A DNA stretch of 64,000 bases from Breviolum minutum Mf 1.05b.01 (lineage: Eukaryota; Sar; Dinophyceae; Suessiales; Symbiodiniaceae): assembly GCA_000507305.1 (NCBI GenBank), contig DF239118.1, positions 11,157 through 75,156 of the forward strand. Reading direction: 5' to 3'. Position numbers and translations under genes: made by a program. The notes under the pieces are model-generated. The model saw only the letters and a list, made by a program, of their open reading frames with translations. It made no database searches and had not been told where the DNA came from. Shown here piece after piece: positions 9,761 to 22,592 of the stretch. Each line of letters begins with the position of its first letter. Within the stretch, counting starts at the first letter, position 1.

Positions 9761-12717
9761 GACTATCAAACCCCCCTTGTTTCACCACATCCCTCCCACC
9801 AAGTCAGGAACCAAAAGGTCTGATCTGCACTGGTGGCCACTGGAGGCAAGGCCTCCAAACAAATGGGGGATTTGGAAAAAGGTGGGATTAACCCTTTTTT
9901 AAAACCCATCATTTTGGGTATCCAGGTGGAACTTTGTCCAACCCCTTTTTTTTCACCATGTTTTTTTTTGGGGGGGTTGGGATTTGATTTTTTTGAATTA
10001 AAAACCAAAGGATGGAAAAAAATGATGCAATCATTCAATGATGAAATGCCTGAAACAATTTTTCATATGAATCTTCTGACACAAATGGGTCGGGTGGTAA
10101 AGGGTAGATATTCAAAATTTAGCCAATTGAATTTCAGCCCCATTTTTGGGTCGGGATGGTCCTTACTTCAACTGACATTTGAGAGTTTTTCAGACCCGTT
10201 TGCACGTGAAAGCTAGGTATCCTGAATCACATTCCAGTCAACCATTTCGTGCTTCAAGAATGAACACAACCACTGAACATCTAAAAACGTTGTCTTGAAG
10301 TGACTTACAATTCGGAAACTTTTCTGTATGATTTTTTTCGTGTGTCTTTATTTTTCGGTGTGAAAACAAAACAAATAACTTCGTAAAACTCTCAAAATCC
10401 ACAAAACAACCAACTTCTTAAAACTCAAAAACAAATCCATGGCTAGATTATGACATTTTCTGACCCTCTGACCAATGAACCTTTTTTCCAATTCCCCCCG
10501 ATCCACAAAAGTTCATGAGTCCCAAACATTCCCCCCAGCCTGAATCACTACATCTCTGGCAGCAGGCATCCGAGCTCAACATGGAGGATTTTTTTTTTAC
10601 AAAAAACCAACCAAAAACCACAGGACTTTTTTTGAATATCCCCATTTTTTAATAGGAAATACATCGACTCAATCCGGGTCCAGCCATTCCAGCCAGCTAT
10701 GTTGGTTTACCGGAATGTAACCTGGATTTCATACCAACCAACCTCTATCTGACATCTTCAAGGTCACGGAATTGATGAGAAGTTGGTCTGTTGCTGGTTG
10801 TTTCACCTCGCTTTTTTTGGGGTGAGTTTAGAACCTTCCCAGAGAGACAAAGAAACATCTCTGTTACAATAGTTGTTGTCATGATCTTGTGTTTTCGGGA
10901 TGGTACATGTCTAATTTCTACGTCAACTTTCTGGAAGACATTCCAGGTTTTTGTTGATTTCTGTTCCAATCAGGTGTGATCCTGGTATCTTTCTGATTGA
11001 AATGTTTCATTTGGGGCTGTGAACGGTTATCCCTTTTTTGTTTCACCATCAACGTGTACTTCTGCCGTTGAAAAAACATGTCATGTTCTGACTGTGGAAA
11101 CCTTGAGTGAAAAGTTAAAGAGAGAGATCTGAAGAAAATCAACGGAACAGGCCTTGCAGAGCTTGGAAAGCTGTCTTCTACCATGGACTCAGTGATGCAA
11201 AATGCATCCGTTTTAATATGAAACACCCAACAAGTCTGAGTGTCAACAGCATGATCTAAAAGTCAATACCCAGACCATTTAGATATCATGACCTCAAACC
11301 AAACAACTCATCCAGTTGGATGATTTGGGGACATAGCACCGACAGGTTTCCAAGTTGAATAACCTTTCCATACCGGAGTCCTCTGACAGCAAGACATTAG
11401 CCTCTGATCCCAGAGCCTTCTCAAGCCTGGAGGGAAAGATGCTGTTTCTGTGGATGGGATTTCCCATGGAAACATCTAGACGCGTCATTTTTGTTTGCTT
11501 GTTGGGTTGAAAATACCTTCGTTGTTTTTTTTGGGTTGAAACATATTTATGATATATTTGGATGTTATGAAGGGATTTCTTTCAAATAATTTGCAAAGAT
11601 AAGGGGTTGGGGAACCTCAACCCCACTTACCAACCATTTTCCGAAATGTCAATTGGGACATCCAACTTTCACCGTGCTTTTTCATGGGATGATTCACCCT
11701 GGCAAACCAAACCTCATTGAGTTGGGGATTTGAATGGATCCGAGGTGTAAGATGTAGAAAGGTCAAGTGGATACAACTCAGTCATAAGATTCTACTAGTT
11801 CTTAGTTGAAATCGAACCACCTCCAAAAAACGATGTACAAGTCAAACTCAAGGATGAAACCATTGTATGTGAACAGTGCCAAGAACATGTACCAATGATC
11901 ATCATTTGAGGTTAAGATATGCTGATCCAACATTGGTGGGTAGCTCCAAATCGCTCCTATGGTTCCGTTCATCCCTCCCCTACGTTTGACACCAGCCAAT
12001 GGATGGGTATCCTCTAGAGTTCATTTGGGATTCTTGGAGGAAAATCGCCAGTTTCGAAATAGAAGGGCAAATCAACAATCACAAAAGCTGCATTTTTTCA
12101 ACGACCCAAATCATGATCAAACCATCCAACCCAAAAAAACAAACTTTGCATCCTACAAAAAAAACACATGAACCCTTTTTCATTTCAGCTCTGAATGATC
12201 TTCCAAAACGAAACTGCCAACCGCCCCCCCTTCGTTCACTTCGTTCACGCCGCCTGCTGCGAAAAGGCTCCGAATTCCTGAGGGCCTCAGCGACCTCTGC
12301 AGGCCTTAGGGAGCTTACGGTATCGCCGTTGTAGCCCGATGTATGTATATATATTTTTGTGGGGAAAAAATTACATACACCGATTCTTTTTGTTGTTTTG
12401 GCATGGGGAGGTGGAATCGGAAGTGCCAAAAAAACAGTTTTTGTTGGGAAGAATTATTTTGTTGTTATCTACTTTGAATCTTGGGGTGTTTTATTGACAT
12501 GAATATGGTTCCGTTTCTATGGTGGTTCTTTTCAATGAAAATCTGAAGAATTGCAACATGTTTGTCATGCTACTTACATCCAGGTCTAAGAGGGCCTGAT
12601 CCTCAATACTTTAATGCACTGAGGTGTGCAAGGAGACTACAAAAAACACCGGAATGAAAATTACTTCTCAGCTTTTTATTGATACAAACAAACTGCTACT
12701 GGCATGTACAAAAGCTC

Positions 12718-13440
12718 CTATTTCGTTGATGCATTGCAGATATATATAAGCCCTAAAACTAACAATGCTTTCAATTGTTTTTTTGATGCATTGCAACGAA
12801 ATAACATGCCAATAAATGGCAACAACTCATCCTCTTGAGACAAAAAAACCTGGAGGTTTTTGCCTGCCTGATCCGAATCCCCAGCCTCTTCGATAAGAGG
12901 TTCGTTCCTCTGAGGCAATGTACCCGACTTGATTGCTGAATGACGACCTTTTGCCTCCTTCGCTGGTTCCGTGGTGCGTATTTCTTCCATGAGCTCCAAG
13001 ACCCAAGACCCAGGGCTGCACTTCGGATACCCGCTTCCTCATAGCCTGAAAAGAAATTGAGCTTGGAATATTTGGGTCCGCACATATTGACATATTGCCA
13101 CTACTTCATCCACCAAACATCCAAATTGGTAAACACAAATCAGAGAAATCCCAGCCTCAAACCCGTTTGGCTGCCATCGGCAAATGAGCTGAGCGGCTTT
13201 CGAGATATCAAAGTGCGCCACCTCGATGCCACTCTTCCAGGGTGTCTTTCAGGTAAAAATCCTCATCAGTGTTGAAACGAGCCTTTGCAGCACTGAGAGA
13301 AACAGCCTCTCTGCATCTGTCAGAGTCTCGTGGCAGCTCTTGTCCTTCCACAAAGATCTGTAATCCTTGTGGTTGCCGATGCATTGTAGCCATTTTTTGA
13401 TCGTATGCCAGTCAAAGTCAGGTTTGATGGTCACTTGCTG
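12718..13440 (-). CDS. Unrecognised host gene fragment, several minus-strand exons
   Basis: Three successive minus-strand segments in different frames look coded. The first is TIKPDFDWHTIKKWLQCIG...CHETLTDAERLFLSVLQR (13434 down to about 13280). The second is IEVAHFDISKAAQLICRWQP...LVDEVVAICQYV (about 13225-13080). The third is MEEIRTTEPAKEAKGRHSAIK...LIEEAGDSDQAGKNLQ...DELLPFIGMLF (about 12990-12785). Frame changes between them imply introns or decay. Charged, soluble-type composition. No family recognised and exact exon ends were not resolved. Confidence 0.4.
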
Positions 13441-14174
13441 CTATCATATTGCTTCACCAGCGCATATCGAAATATGTATATATAGTATTAGTAAGAAACA
13501 ATATACTTATACACAAAATTTCTTGGGTAAGTTTCAAAACCGCTTATTGGTTTAGGGTCCCTTCGCAACTGATCTATCCGTAACTCACGCGTTTTTTCAA
13601 TCCCCTTGGAGATAAAAACCACTTCCCAACCTTTTGTTACATGCAAATTATTCCAAAGATTGCCCACTCCCCATCGGTAAAAATTGAGAAGTCAAAGTCA
13701 CAATAAATCCTTTATCTATCACTTTGGAACATGACCAAATTTGTAAAGGAAACGAGACTTATCTTGGTAAACTAGTTGGGATGGTGAACAAACACCGGTC
13801 GATTTCATGCATAACTTTGCCGAAAAAGATGCCTGGAAAAAAGTGAAACACATCTAAAATCATCTAAATATATGTCCTTCATTGGATTTACATGGATTTA
13901 CCATAAAAAAGGATAGGCTTAAGATCAAAACAATACAACAGAATGCATATAAGCACTTCCAAGCAGCATGTTTATATCAGGATGAAACCTCAAAATGTTC
14001 TCCGGGTCAAACAGACCAAAGGTCCATCTACGACTGAAAATTACTGGTGACTTTCTTTCAAACAAAAACTTCTCCATCTTCCCCCACCAAAAATGCCCCT
14101 CTCAGCTTCCCAACGTGGTCCCATGTAGCCTCAAGGGAATCTTTGGCTGTAAGTTTGAATCAACATTTCATGGC

Positions 14175-14332
14175 CTACAGAGGATTCATCCCAGGACTTG
14201 GATACGTAGTTAGGATCACCCCCATTTATAAGCCGTGAATGGCCATTTGGAAGGGAAACAACCCGATCCTTAGGGGACTTAGGACCACCATGGTTATTAA
14301 CCACTTACTAATTGGGATGGATCCTCCAAGTA
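14175..14332. mobile_element. MITE family A, copy 2
   Basis: Ends TACAGAGGATTCATCCCA and GGGATGGATCCTCCAAGTA. The interior matches copy 1 closely (GGACTTGGATACGT, GGATCACCCCCATTTATAAG, CCATGGTTATTAACCACTTA). About 158 bp. Confidence 0.75.
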
Positions 14333-15162
14333 GCATCATGTGTTTCAGGGAAGCAGTGGGATGGCGACACACACATCGTTTGGCTTTTTTGCTGTTCGTT
14401 CTGGTTTTTTGGAGCTTATAGTCAACAAATCAGTGATTTTCCTATCCGGAAGTCATGGTAAGACCCCCATTTCCATAGCAGGAAAGTTTGGCCTAACCTC
14501 CAATCATAACTCCAGCTACAATGGGCACAGTTTTCTTGATATTCTTGTGTGACCTATCGGCCTAATCCCCAAATATGGGGCCCTGGAGGCCTGGAGTTAC
14601 ATGTTGGGGACATCACTTAATTTCGATGCGGTGATGAACTTTTAACTTTTAACCTTGGCATTTGATCTGGACTCATGACCGGGGGTGCATTTTGTTTGGC
14701 AGCCAGGCAATTCACCGAAACCAAAAGCTCCCCTACTAAAAGTTGAAGTTTTGCTTTGTGGATTTTGAAAAAAATCTCACAAAAAGCTTGACAGGGTGGG
14801 GGTAAATGACTACCTCAGGTTTGACAAATTTTTGGGGGCTATTTTGAAAAACGCATCCCGGAAAACAAATATTATAAACCAAGACATCAACTCCAAAAGG
14901 GTCACATCGAAATTCATGGGGAGAAAGTATCAGAGGGAATATGAAATAGAATATTCCAATGGATCGCAATGTTGCACGATGAGTCAACAAAGATGACGTC
15001 AAGAAACGCAAAACAAGTTAATCCGGTGCCAATGAATGTAGACCTCGCCCCCTCAATGCCCATTGCTTTGCCCAGAATCGGCATCAACATCCAATAAGCA
15101 TTGGACGGGTAAATTATTTGCCGCGCATGTTCTTCTGCACTTCATAACTTACTTGAAGCTCC

Positions 15163-15400
15163 TCATATATATGGCCGACCTCGCAATCCGTTCCAAAAGG
15201 GACAACGTCCTGTCCAGGCGAATACCCATTCGCTCCTGGCGGCCATGTGAACCCAACTGTCAATACCAATAGAACTGGGCGAATGGGGTGCAAATTTCAG
15301 ATTGCAACCAAGAGCTTGGTGCCGCTGCTCAGCGGACAGCTTCTTCACCATCACCAGGATTTCACCGTCACCACCGCAGTGCTCAGCTCCGATTCACATC
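15163..15400 (-). CDS. Possible host exon of unknown function
   Basis: A minus-strand frame reads EHCGGDGEILVMVKKLSAEQ, then RHQALGCNLKF...HMAARSEWVFAWTGRCPF, within a locally G+C-rich island (about 15050-15480). No start, splice sites or family could be fixed, and a plus-strand reading is not excluded. It is listed because the composition contrasts with the AT-rich surroundings. Confidence 0.2.
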
Positions 15401-16738
15401 CTGCGCTGCTTGGACGCTTCCGATGGCGCCTGATGTAGGCCCCTTTCAACAGCATCGAGCTTGCAGCAAGGAATTCTCTTGTGACTCTATAGAGGTATAT
15501 ACCACTGTCGTATTTACTGCTGACCATTGTCGTTGTAACCTATGAAAATAGTCGTTGTAATCCTTGGGTTGTCGTGGTAACCCCTCGTCTGCCAAATGGT
15601 GGAACATCGAACCAGGGTTCCGAATCAGCACAAAAAATTCCTGGAATCCCAAACTTGTGAAATATCTTTTTTGACATTACTTTTTACAAACTCCGGAAAA
15701 GAAACTACAGGAAATAGATTTGAACAAGAGAGTTTACATAACTTGGGTTGTTCCCCTTCTCAGTATGGCAAATGAAGGTTTATAATAAGAATCTCCGATG
15801 CCTAAACATGTAATAATCCTCGTGACTCACTACTGGAAAAAGGAGGGGGATAACCTAACATAGAAACTCCAAATTGGACAAAGTACTCAAAGATTTGCTT
15901 GACTAAGAGCTTCAGCTTCCAAAAAAAAAGAAATCATCCACCAACAAAAACTAGATTCGACGCCGTTTCGACTCCGAAAAATTTCGACAGCTCGGCACAA
16001 AAATCCAGCCCTGGAACCTGGAGATGTCCCTTATTTTTTGGGCTGCGAAACTCTCCAAAACAAAGCCCTGAAAGCAATCAAAACAAGGGTCATAAATCCA
16101 GGTTCCAGGAAAGTTTAACAACTTACGCAGTGAGAGAACCCTCTAAAAACACAGTCCCATCCAAACGAAACTTGGGTTGACCCTGACAACACCGTCGCGT
16201 CCTCCGGTGGCCCTTGAAGCCTGTGGCAAGGATTCCGTGGATCAAAAAAACGCCGGGTTTTTCGCTTGAAAGTGAGCGGAACATTCAAAAAGATCTCCTA
16301 CAAAATCACCTAACAAAAAATCACCCGAACTTTCCTGTCCCGAAAAAACAGCGCCTTTCCGACGTTTCCGACAAGAAAAAACAAAAACCGTGTTGAAGGA
16401 GCTGAAATATTTACCAATCTTTGGAGCCACAGGATTTTTGCCACTTCCAACCGTTCCGTCTTTGGGGCCCAGCATTTGAACCTTCCTCCCATCATGGTTC
16501 AGTGAAAAGAATGGGGGTGTATGTCCAATAGCATCGTTACCTTTCAAATACCACGTCATTTTTCAATGAAACGATGATTAGTATGAGTGATGAGAAACCG
16601 AAACAACCGTTTGGTTCCACTGCTCACATACGATTTGGATTCAACGTTTGAACATTTTGTGATAACTACGGCGTACCTCTTCTAGTAAAAAATATTCAAA
16701 AGAGATGAACCTACCAAAAACAAAAACATGCTACAACT

Positions 16739-16838
16739 TGGGCCCTGCCTAAACACTGCAACAGTATATGGTGAAGGTTCATACCTTCATGAAATGAAGA
16801 TTATTTACCCACTGTTACAAGGTTTTGGTAACCCTCAA
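16739..16838. mobile_element. Repeat family D, copy 1
   Basis: Begins GGGCCCTGCCTAAACACTG and ends with ...CCCACTGTTACAAGGTTTTGG. The same start and similar end recur at 18042 and 61767. Arms are only weakly inverted (AACACTG/CACTGTT). Short, non-coding, probably a MITE or related element. Confidence 0.5.
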
Positions 16839-17208
16839 GCTACAGAAATGGTATATAATTTCACTCAATGTGTTTGATTTACCACCGAACTCATAGAAAA
16901 TCCTTCATCTTCAACGCCTGTCGTAGGGTTTCAAGGCATAGTGCAGCGCTTGAGAATTCTCCAAACCTGCCTTCGGTTTGCAAGCGCTGCGCAGGTGAAA
17001 TGTTTTGTTGGAAGGGATCATCCAAAATGTGTGTGACATGAGTTGGTTATAACTTATAACGATCTTTCTATAAAAGTGACCCTCCTGGCAAATTAGAACT
17101 AGCCGTGTTTCAGCCAAATATACGAGTTTGTCAAAATGGAACAACTTATTTCTCCAAACAAATCGGAGTGAACATTCAAACCAACAAAATGTTTGAACAT
17201 CCATCAAC

Positions 17209-17319
17209 TACTGTTGATGGTTCAGAAATCCGGCGATGCACCGGTTGAGGTTGGTAGTTTACCCCATTCCTGACAGGGTTTTATACATCCCAGGTGGTGC
17301 AGGATTTCTTTCATCAGTA
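17209..17319. mobile_element. MITE family C, copy 1
   Basis: Starts TACTGTTGATGG and ends TTTCATCAGTA. Just inside is AGAAATCCGG...GCACC matched by GGTGCAGGATTTCT. The interior CAGGGTTTTATACATCCCAG is shared with the copies at 54061, 55715 and 58503. A family-B end (CTGTTAGTTTCAG) follows at about 17383, so a second element may be nested or adjacent. Confidence 0.6.
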
Positions 17320-17580
17320 GGACCTGCCAGGAAGTCATCCCAAAGGAAAGTAGTCTTCCAACCATCCATTTTCAGGTGCAAGCTGTTAGTTTCAGATACA
17401 ACCTGCATTTTCTCCACAAAAAAATGTCCTCCCAAACATCAACAAAAAACCATCCCCTGTACTGGCCAAATGTTCCCGGAAATGCCAAAAAATCTAGACC
17501 CAACATGGTTTTACAAAACGCGTTTAGAGATACCATATTGCCAATAGGTTGAAAAAAACACATGTTAACTTTTGGAACAA

Positions 17581-17673
17581 GTACCCTCCCTGAAACTAAC
17601 ACAGCCACTTAAAACTGATGTTTCGAGACAGGTTTCCTCTTGGGATACCATCTTTTTATTGGTTTCAGGGAGG
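17581..17673. mobile_element. MITE family B, copy 2
   Basis: GTACCCTCCCTGAAACTAAC at the left and GGTTTCAGGGAGG at the right form the family-B terminal pair. The interior has CTTTTTATTGG in place of the usual central block. Confidence 0.5.
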
Positions 17674-17930
17674 CTAAGTCACTAAACTCTGCTTTCAAAC
17701 CAATCATTTTTCTGTTGATGTCATCTATCAGCAAAAGGTCTGGTATCCAGAAGGTGTTTTGGAATCTGCGGACCTACCAAAATTCCAGTTTCAAAAAACC
17801 ACCAGTTCTTTCGTGAGTACAACTGTCAACAAGCAACTTTCCCCCAACCTTGTAAAAACCTCAAGAAAACACATCACCAACTTGAAAATTTATGTGCTTG
17901 ACTCACATGTCGAATGTCAACAGATTGAAA

Positions 17931-18039
17931 TATACACCCCGGAACACTAACATGGAACCCAAAATGATGATTTGGAAGATGTGTTTTCCTTTTCTAATGG
18001 GTGATTTTCAGGTTCCATGTTAAATTTCGGGGGAGTATA
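17931..18039. mobile_element. MITE family B, copy 3
   Basis: TATACACCCCGGAACACTAA...CATGG pairs with CCATGTTAAATTTCGGGGGAGTATA. The interior GTGTTTTCCTTTTCTAATGG resembles other family members. TA at both ends suggests a TA target site, as in Tc1/mariner-derived MITEs (inference). Confidence 0.65.
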
Positions 18040-18041
18040 AT

Positions 18042-18152
18042 TTGGGCCCTGCCTAAACACTGGAAAACCAGGTGATTCCACGAAGGTTAAACAACGGGTG
18101 CCCTTCCTAAAAACGAATATATCGTTTACCCAACTGTGAACCAGGGATTAAG
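18042..18152. mobile_element. Repeat family D, copy 2
   Basis: Starts GGGCCCTGCCTAAACACTGG and ends ...CCCAACTGTGAACCAGGG, matching the copies at 16739 and 61767. It lies directly between two family-B MITEs. Confidence 0.5.
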
Positions 18153-18171
18153 TATGCCACAATATCTTAAT

Positions 18172-18276
18172 TACCCTCTGGTAAACTAACATAGCAATGG
18201 AATATCCCCATTTTCAATAGGAAATACATTTTCAAAGGGTCCATTTTCCATTGCTATGTTAGTTTACCGGAGTGTA
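18172..18276. mobile_element. MITE family B, copy 4 (best-preserved arms)
   Basis: The 21-bp arms beginning GGTAAACTAACATAGCAATG and ending TTGCTATGTTAGTTTACC are perfect reverse complements. Outer ends are TACCCTCT and GGAGTGTA. The core CCCCATTTTCAATAGGAAAT recurs in the copies near 10640 and 59840. Confidence 0.7.
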
Positions 18277-19440
18277 ATCATCACTTACTTAGATCTGCTT
18301 AAGGTGGTTGGACAAAAAGATTCTCCAAATGGTGGTTTCATGGTGATTTACTATGGAAGAATCCGTAAAACCATCGACAAAAAAAACATTGGCGGTTGCA
18401 CTTATTGTTGCCATGAAAATCATTTCTGGCCAAATTATCCCACAATTCCAAAACTTGAATTGGATGTATCCGAAAATAGTGGTACCACCAAATCATCCAT
18501 TTTAATAGGGTTTTCCATTATAAACCATCCATTTTGGGGTCTCCATATTTTTTGGAAACACCTAATTGTTCACGCCCCTTTGGGGGGAATTCCGTTGCTA
18601 CTAAACCGCCTCTCTGGCTTTCACGGCCATCAAAGCCACCTGCAAGGAATGACAAGTGAAGAGTGTCCCCGGCGATACCCGTGACACATACCCATACGAG
18701 TCATATAAGATACAAATCGGTTGAAACAAAGTTCTTTCGTTTTGTTGGGCATGTTAGTGTGAGATGGCCAAAACTCTAGGTGAATTGAAGAATTATATCG
18801 AATTATTCAACAAATTTAATTTCTCTTAGAGAAGGGTTTCTCAGAATGAACTATTGTTGGCAGTGAAGTCATCTGACACAACTATAACTCACCCAAAGAA
18901 ATGCTTTCACATTTCCTCATTTCTCTGGTCTTTTGCTGATGCTGACAACTTTTGGAGATGGCATGGATGTGTGAATGACGACTATTTGGCCGGTGCACGT
19001 TGTTCTGAAATAAGCACTCACAGAAAATGATTGTGCCAATGGCAACATGTGAATAGACCCTGGTGAGAAAAAAACCTAACCCATTGCTTGAAACATATGT
19101 GACACATGTCTTACATAATAGAATTTGAAACCAGTTGTTAAGAAGTCTACGATAGATGGGAAAACTGAAGGAACTTCATTCTCAAAGCAGGCTAGGGAAC
19201 TTGCTTCAACAGTTTGATAAAATCTTTCAACCCCCGACTGGAACAAAATAGACCAAACAGGTTAGCATAAACACATCCTGTCAAAAAAAAAATCATTATC
19301 CTGATGTATTCAAAGTTCATGTTAGTTTATTCAAGAGGAAATATATCACAAAAATTTCAACCTGATTCAAATTTGCTGTTGTTTACCAAAACAAAAGTCC
19401 CCAAGAATTTGAGAATTTATCTCTCTCCAACTCGACTAAG

Positions 19441-19602
19441 CCTAAGCCACCTCCTCCCCCCGACAGCCACGTTGGACCTGCGCCAAACAACGGCCAAAGG
19501 CTTCAAGACCAACACAGCTCTGAGGGGAACGATGATGTTGCCAACGACGCCAAGAAATCAGTTCCTCCTGCAGGTCGGTTGGTTGGAGGTTGCAAATGGG
19601 AG
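19441..19602 (+). CDS. Host exon, proline-rich segment of unknown protein
   Basis: After an acceptor-like CGACTAAG, exactly 54 codons read KPKPPPPPDSHVGPAPNNGQ, then RLQDQHSSEGNDDVANDAKK, then SVPPAGRLVGGCKWE. They end at a consensus donor (GAG|GTGAGT at 19600-19608). Composition is typical of a disordered linker in a nuclear or signalling protein. Exact splice signals and phase-0 length make it one of the better exons in the flank. Partner exons were not located. Confidence 0.45.
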
Positions 19603-20729
19603 GTGAGTCAATGGATGGTGAATCAATTTCAACCTAGGACCTTGTTCTTGTGAAGATGGTGTGGTACAAAAAACTGTGTTAATGAACCATTGCAACCTCG
19701 GCTTGAATGGGATGCTATACTGCTATACTTTTTTGATATCCATTTTGAGGCTTCTGATGATGCAGGGTTCACCGCATTATTTTCGTAACTATTTTATCAT
19801 GAAACATCACAAAAGAACAGGTCATTTGGTCATGTGTGAAAATTACCGCTATGAAAATACGACGTTTAGGAGCTTTCTTGTCTTCTCTTGGTATTTCTGG
19901 CATCCCCTAATTTGCATGGTTTCTTGGCACTTCAAAAGAGAAGTTGAAGGTGGTTCCTTTTGTTCTTGTTGGAGAGTGCACCAACAAACTTGGAAAGAAG
20001 ACACCTCAAAGCAACGAAGTGTGCTTGAAATCCTGGCTGGTTTCATAGGGGATTCCTTTTTGGGGCTATACTAATAACTGTTGGAACAGCAAGTAATGAA
20101 AATCTACATGAATGATCCAATCTCTTAGCTCCAGTTTACTTTTGCATGATTCTCCGCCTGAAATTCAAAACAGCTACCACATCCACTCAGAATTCATTTT
20201 CTGAATGTTTCTGACAAATTCAATGAGGATCTAACAACCCCAAGAAACATTCTTCCAACAAAAACCACCTTAGATTCTGAGCGCTATCTTCGTGCAAAAA
20301 AAAACCAACCAACTCTTTGAATGCTCCAGCACTGGCACTACAGGATGTGAGGCCCGTTACACTGAAACAAAAAAAAATGGAACCTGAGAATAAAAAACCC
20401 TGGAAAAAGGAACAACATTCCAAAACTAACCCATCAGCTGACAGGTTTTTGTTGACATTCAGCGACTCTGAGGTGCTCAATTAGGATTTCTATATCTTTA
20501 AAGGTGGTACTTGGAAGGGGTACATCCCAAAAAAAGGAGCAATGGTGTTGGGTGCTGAACATATTGCGCGACAGCATCCTAACTGACGTTTCTTGATCAC
20601 ATAATTCTCTGAGTAATGTAATTTTGATTCTAACATACACGATGTAAATGTAACAACAAATTCAAAAACACAAAATAAACCTAAATTGACAAAAGTTTGG
20701 TTCCCATTGATTCGAGACATTGTCCAAAT

Positions 20730-21243
20730 CACCCTGATGCAACAAACAAGGTGTTCGCTCTTTCGCCAGCTATAGGGAGTCGCGTTCACCAGCATGACCT
20801 CCTAAGTCTTGTCCACCAAGGATTTGGGAAAATCCTTGCCCATCAGAGAAAAACCGTGGACCTGGGAGGTTTTTCGCATTTGTCACGAAGCGAGAAATCT
20901 GAGATGTCCTGGCAATACATTGGGCACAATATTTGCATCCGCGGTTGCCTTGGCGAAGTCTCAGCATTGAGTTCGCTGACGTGACATTCGCCTCGTAATT
21001 CCCATGGCAATCTACTACGTCCGCAGTCATTCTCCCATCTGTGCATCTTTGGTCTGCCATAAGAGTGTGGAGGATTGCTGCTCAAAATGCCCACTCCCCA
21101 TGATTGAACCCATGTCTATGCTAACTCAAGATGATCCAAGCAACACCCCAAAGCAGGCCTGTGTCAACATCTCCCGTAGACCGCGGGGTGAACAGGCTTC
21201 ACAGAGCCTGTCGATGATGCATCGTTTTTCCGACACAAATTGA
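20730..21243. other. G+C-rich island, possible exon, strand uncertain
   Basis: Unlike its surroundings this 0.5 kb stays open in several frames on both strands. On minus, ELNAETSPRQPRMQILCPMY, then CQDISDFSLRDKCEKP; on plus, EDCCSKCPLPMIEP. Several Cys pairs could be zinc ligands, but I cannot choose a frame or family. Confidence 0.25.
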
Positions 21244-22502
21244 GGTCATTTACATCTCCGGAAACTTAACACCTGACGGCCGCTTCACACAGGAGATTTC
21301 TATTGGAAACTATAGGGTTTATGGGGCTCAATTCATCGATCGACTGTCGAATGCAAAAAGGTACGGATCGCAATCTCTTGGCAAATTTGGATCTTGATCT
21401 TCTTTTCTTAGATGAAAAGGATTCCTTTAAAACAACAATCAACACCGATCTTCCTGATTTTTTCCCACTTGATGGCTGTGCCGACCTTTCCAGGTATCGG
21501 CTAAAAACTCAACTTCTTATTGCCAATGGGTTTTTTAAAAAGCAGAAATCTGGAAATCCAGGTATATGAAGGGCCCAAGGGAATCCCACACCTCCAACCC
21601 ACAACCTTCTTAAAAACTATAGTTCCTTCATAAGGTGACCCGAAATAGAAGATGATGGATCATTTTCTGATGATTTTGGATCTGATGATTTTCGCAGAAA
21701 GGTGCAGCCTGTATACATCACCTGATACGTCACGACTTGAACAAGTGGAAGTTCTTTCCAGAAAAATGGCGACTTCAACAAAAAGTATCTCCTCTTTTAA
21801 GGGTTGCACTGAAGGGATGCTACCATTCTATCTCAACATAGCCATTCAATCCATAATTCTCGAAAATCTCAAAGAACAAACAATTACATTCCTAAAAGAA
21901 AACTCAACAGCGCCAAACCAAAAATCTTGAAACACAAAAAATCCTTGATTTGCAAAAAAACATGGGGGGATTTCCATACTAAACTACCTGCTGGTTTCCA
22001 CCCCACCTTCCCTAGTTTTCCCTACCCATGGGACCCCTTTCCGACCTCGGAGGAGTTGGAGGTGTTAACCTTCGGTGATGAGTTGGAGACATTTTTCAGC
22101 CACGAAACTTTACGTTTTTAGTAGGGAAATGCGAAGCTAAACCTTTATTTTACCACTGGAATTCTGGATAGGGGGGTTAGTCCCAAGGGTTATGTGATCG
22201 TTCCATGGAGGGTATCCAAGTCATGTGAGTCACCGAAAAAATTACATTCGATTATATCATAGGAGTCCCCGTCATTAAAGGTGGGATGAGTTTATCCCCG
22301 ATATATGTTCAAAACCTCTGTTACATTCCGTTGAATCCTGGTTGTTTAATAAGGATCCTTGTGTTATGGTTTATGAGATAATCACCACATAACTGGGTAG
22401 TATTTCGTCCCTTGTATGCCCTAAACAACCAGGTTTTTTTCATCGCTGTGTGCCCAACTCCCACGACACCAGGATGACATTACACTTTTAGCTTCGGGGA
22501 TT

Positions 22503-22592
22503 CCAACCTGAAACTAACAGCTGGACGGTTGGGAACCCACTTTCCTGTTAGGATGGCCTATTCTCAGGGGTCATGTTAGTTCTGGACAGGGT
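22503..22592. mobile_element. MITE family B, copy 5
   Basis: CCTGAAACTAACAG at the left and CATGTTAGTTCTGGACAGGG at the right. The interior AGGATGGCCTATTCTCAGGG is an inverted form of the interior of the copy at 5240. Confidence 0.5.

Larger units (their letters stand above)
7812..12717. other. Long gene-poor host stretch
   Basis: Apart from MITE copy A1, simple sequence and a foldback, I see no supportable gene. Open frames here are low-complexity (oligo-T/G) or overlap repeats. A B-type MITE end (CTATGTTGGTTTACCGGAATGTA) lies at about 10700-10725. The patch at 12225-12345 is more G+C-rich but has no clear exon structure. Confidence 0.45.
13441..19440. other. Gene-poor host stretch rich in MITE copies
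   Basis: Contains MITE copies of families A, B, C and D, listed separately, and one possible exon near 15.2-15.4 kb. The remainder shows only short unsupported frames. It probably represents introns or intergenic DNA of a large, repeat-rich genome. Confidence 0.45.

Noticed and set aside
9833..10216. 127-codon plus-strand frame
   Set aside because: Dominated by oligo-T/oligo-G stretches (PFFSPCFFLGGLGFDFF); no splice signals, and an overlapping antisense frame is equally open.
12079..12429. 116-codon minus-strand frame with an Arg/Glu-rich centre (RSRRRERSERRGGG)
   Set aside because: The charged run comes from a CGTTCACTTCGTTCACGCC repeat-like patch, and the rest is Cys/Phe-rich noise from poly-T. 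No exon borders.
18256..18684. 142-codon plus-strand frame after a MITE
   Set aside because: It begins inside the right arm of a family-B MITE and its sequence is built from MITE-type words (CCATTTTGGGG, CATTTTAATAGGG), so chance openness is more likely.
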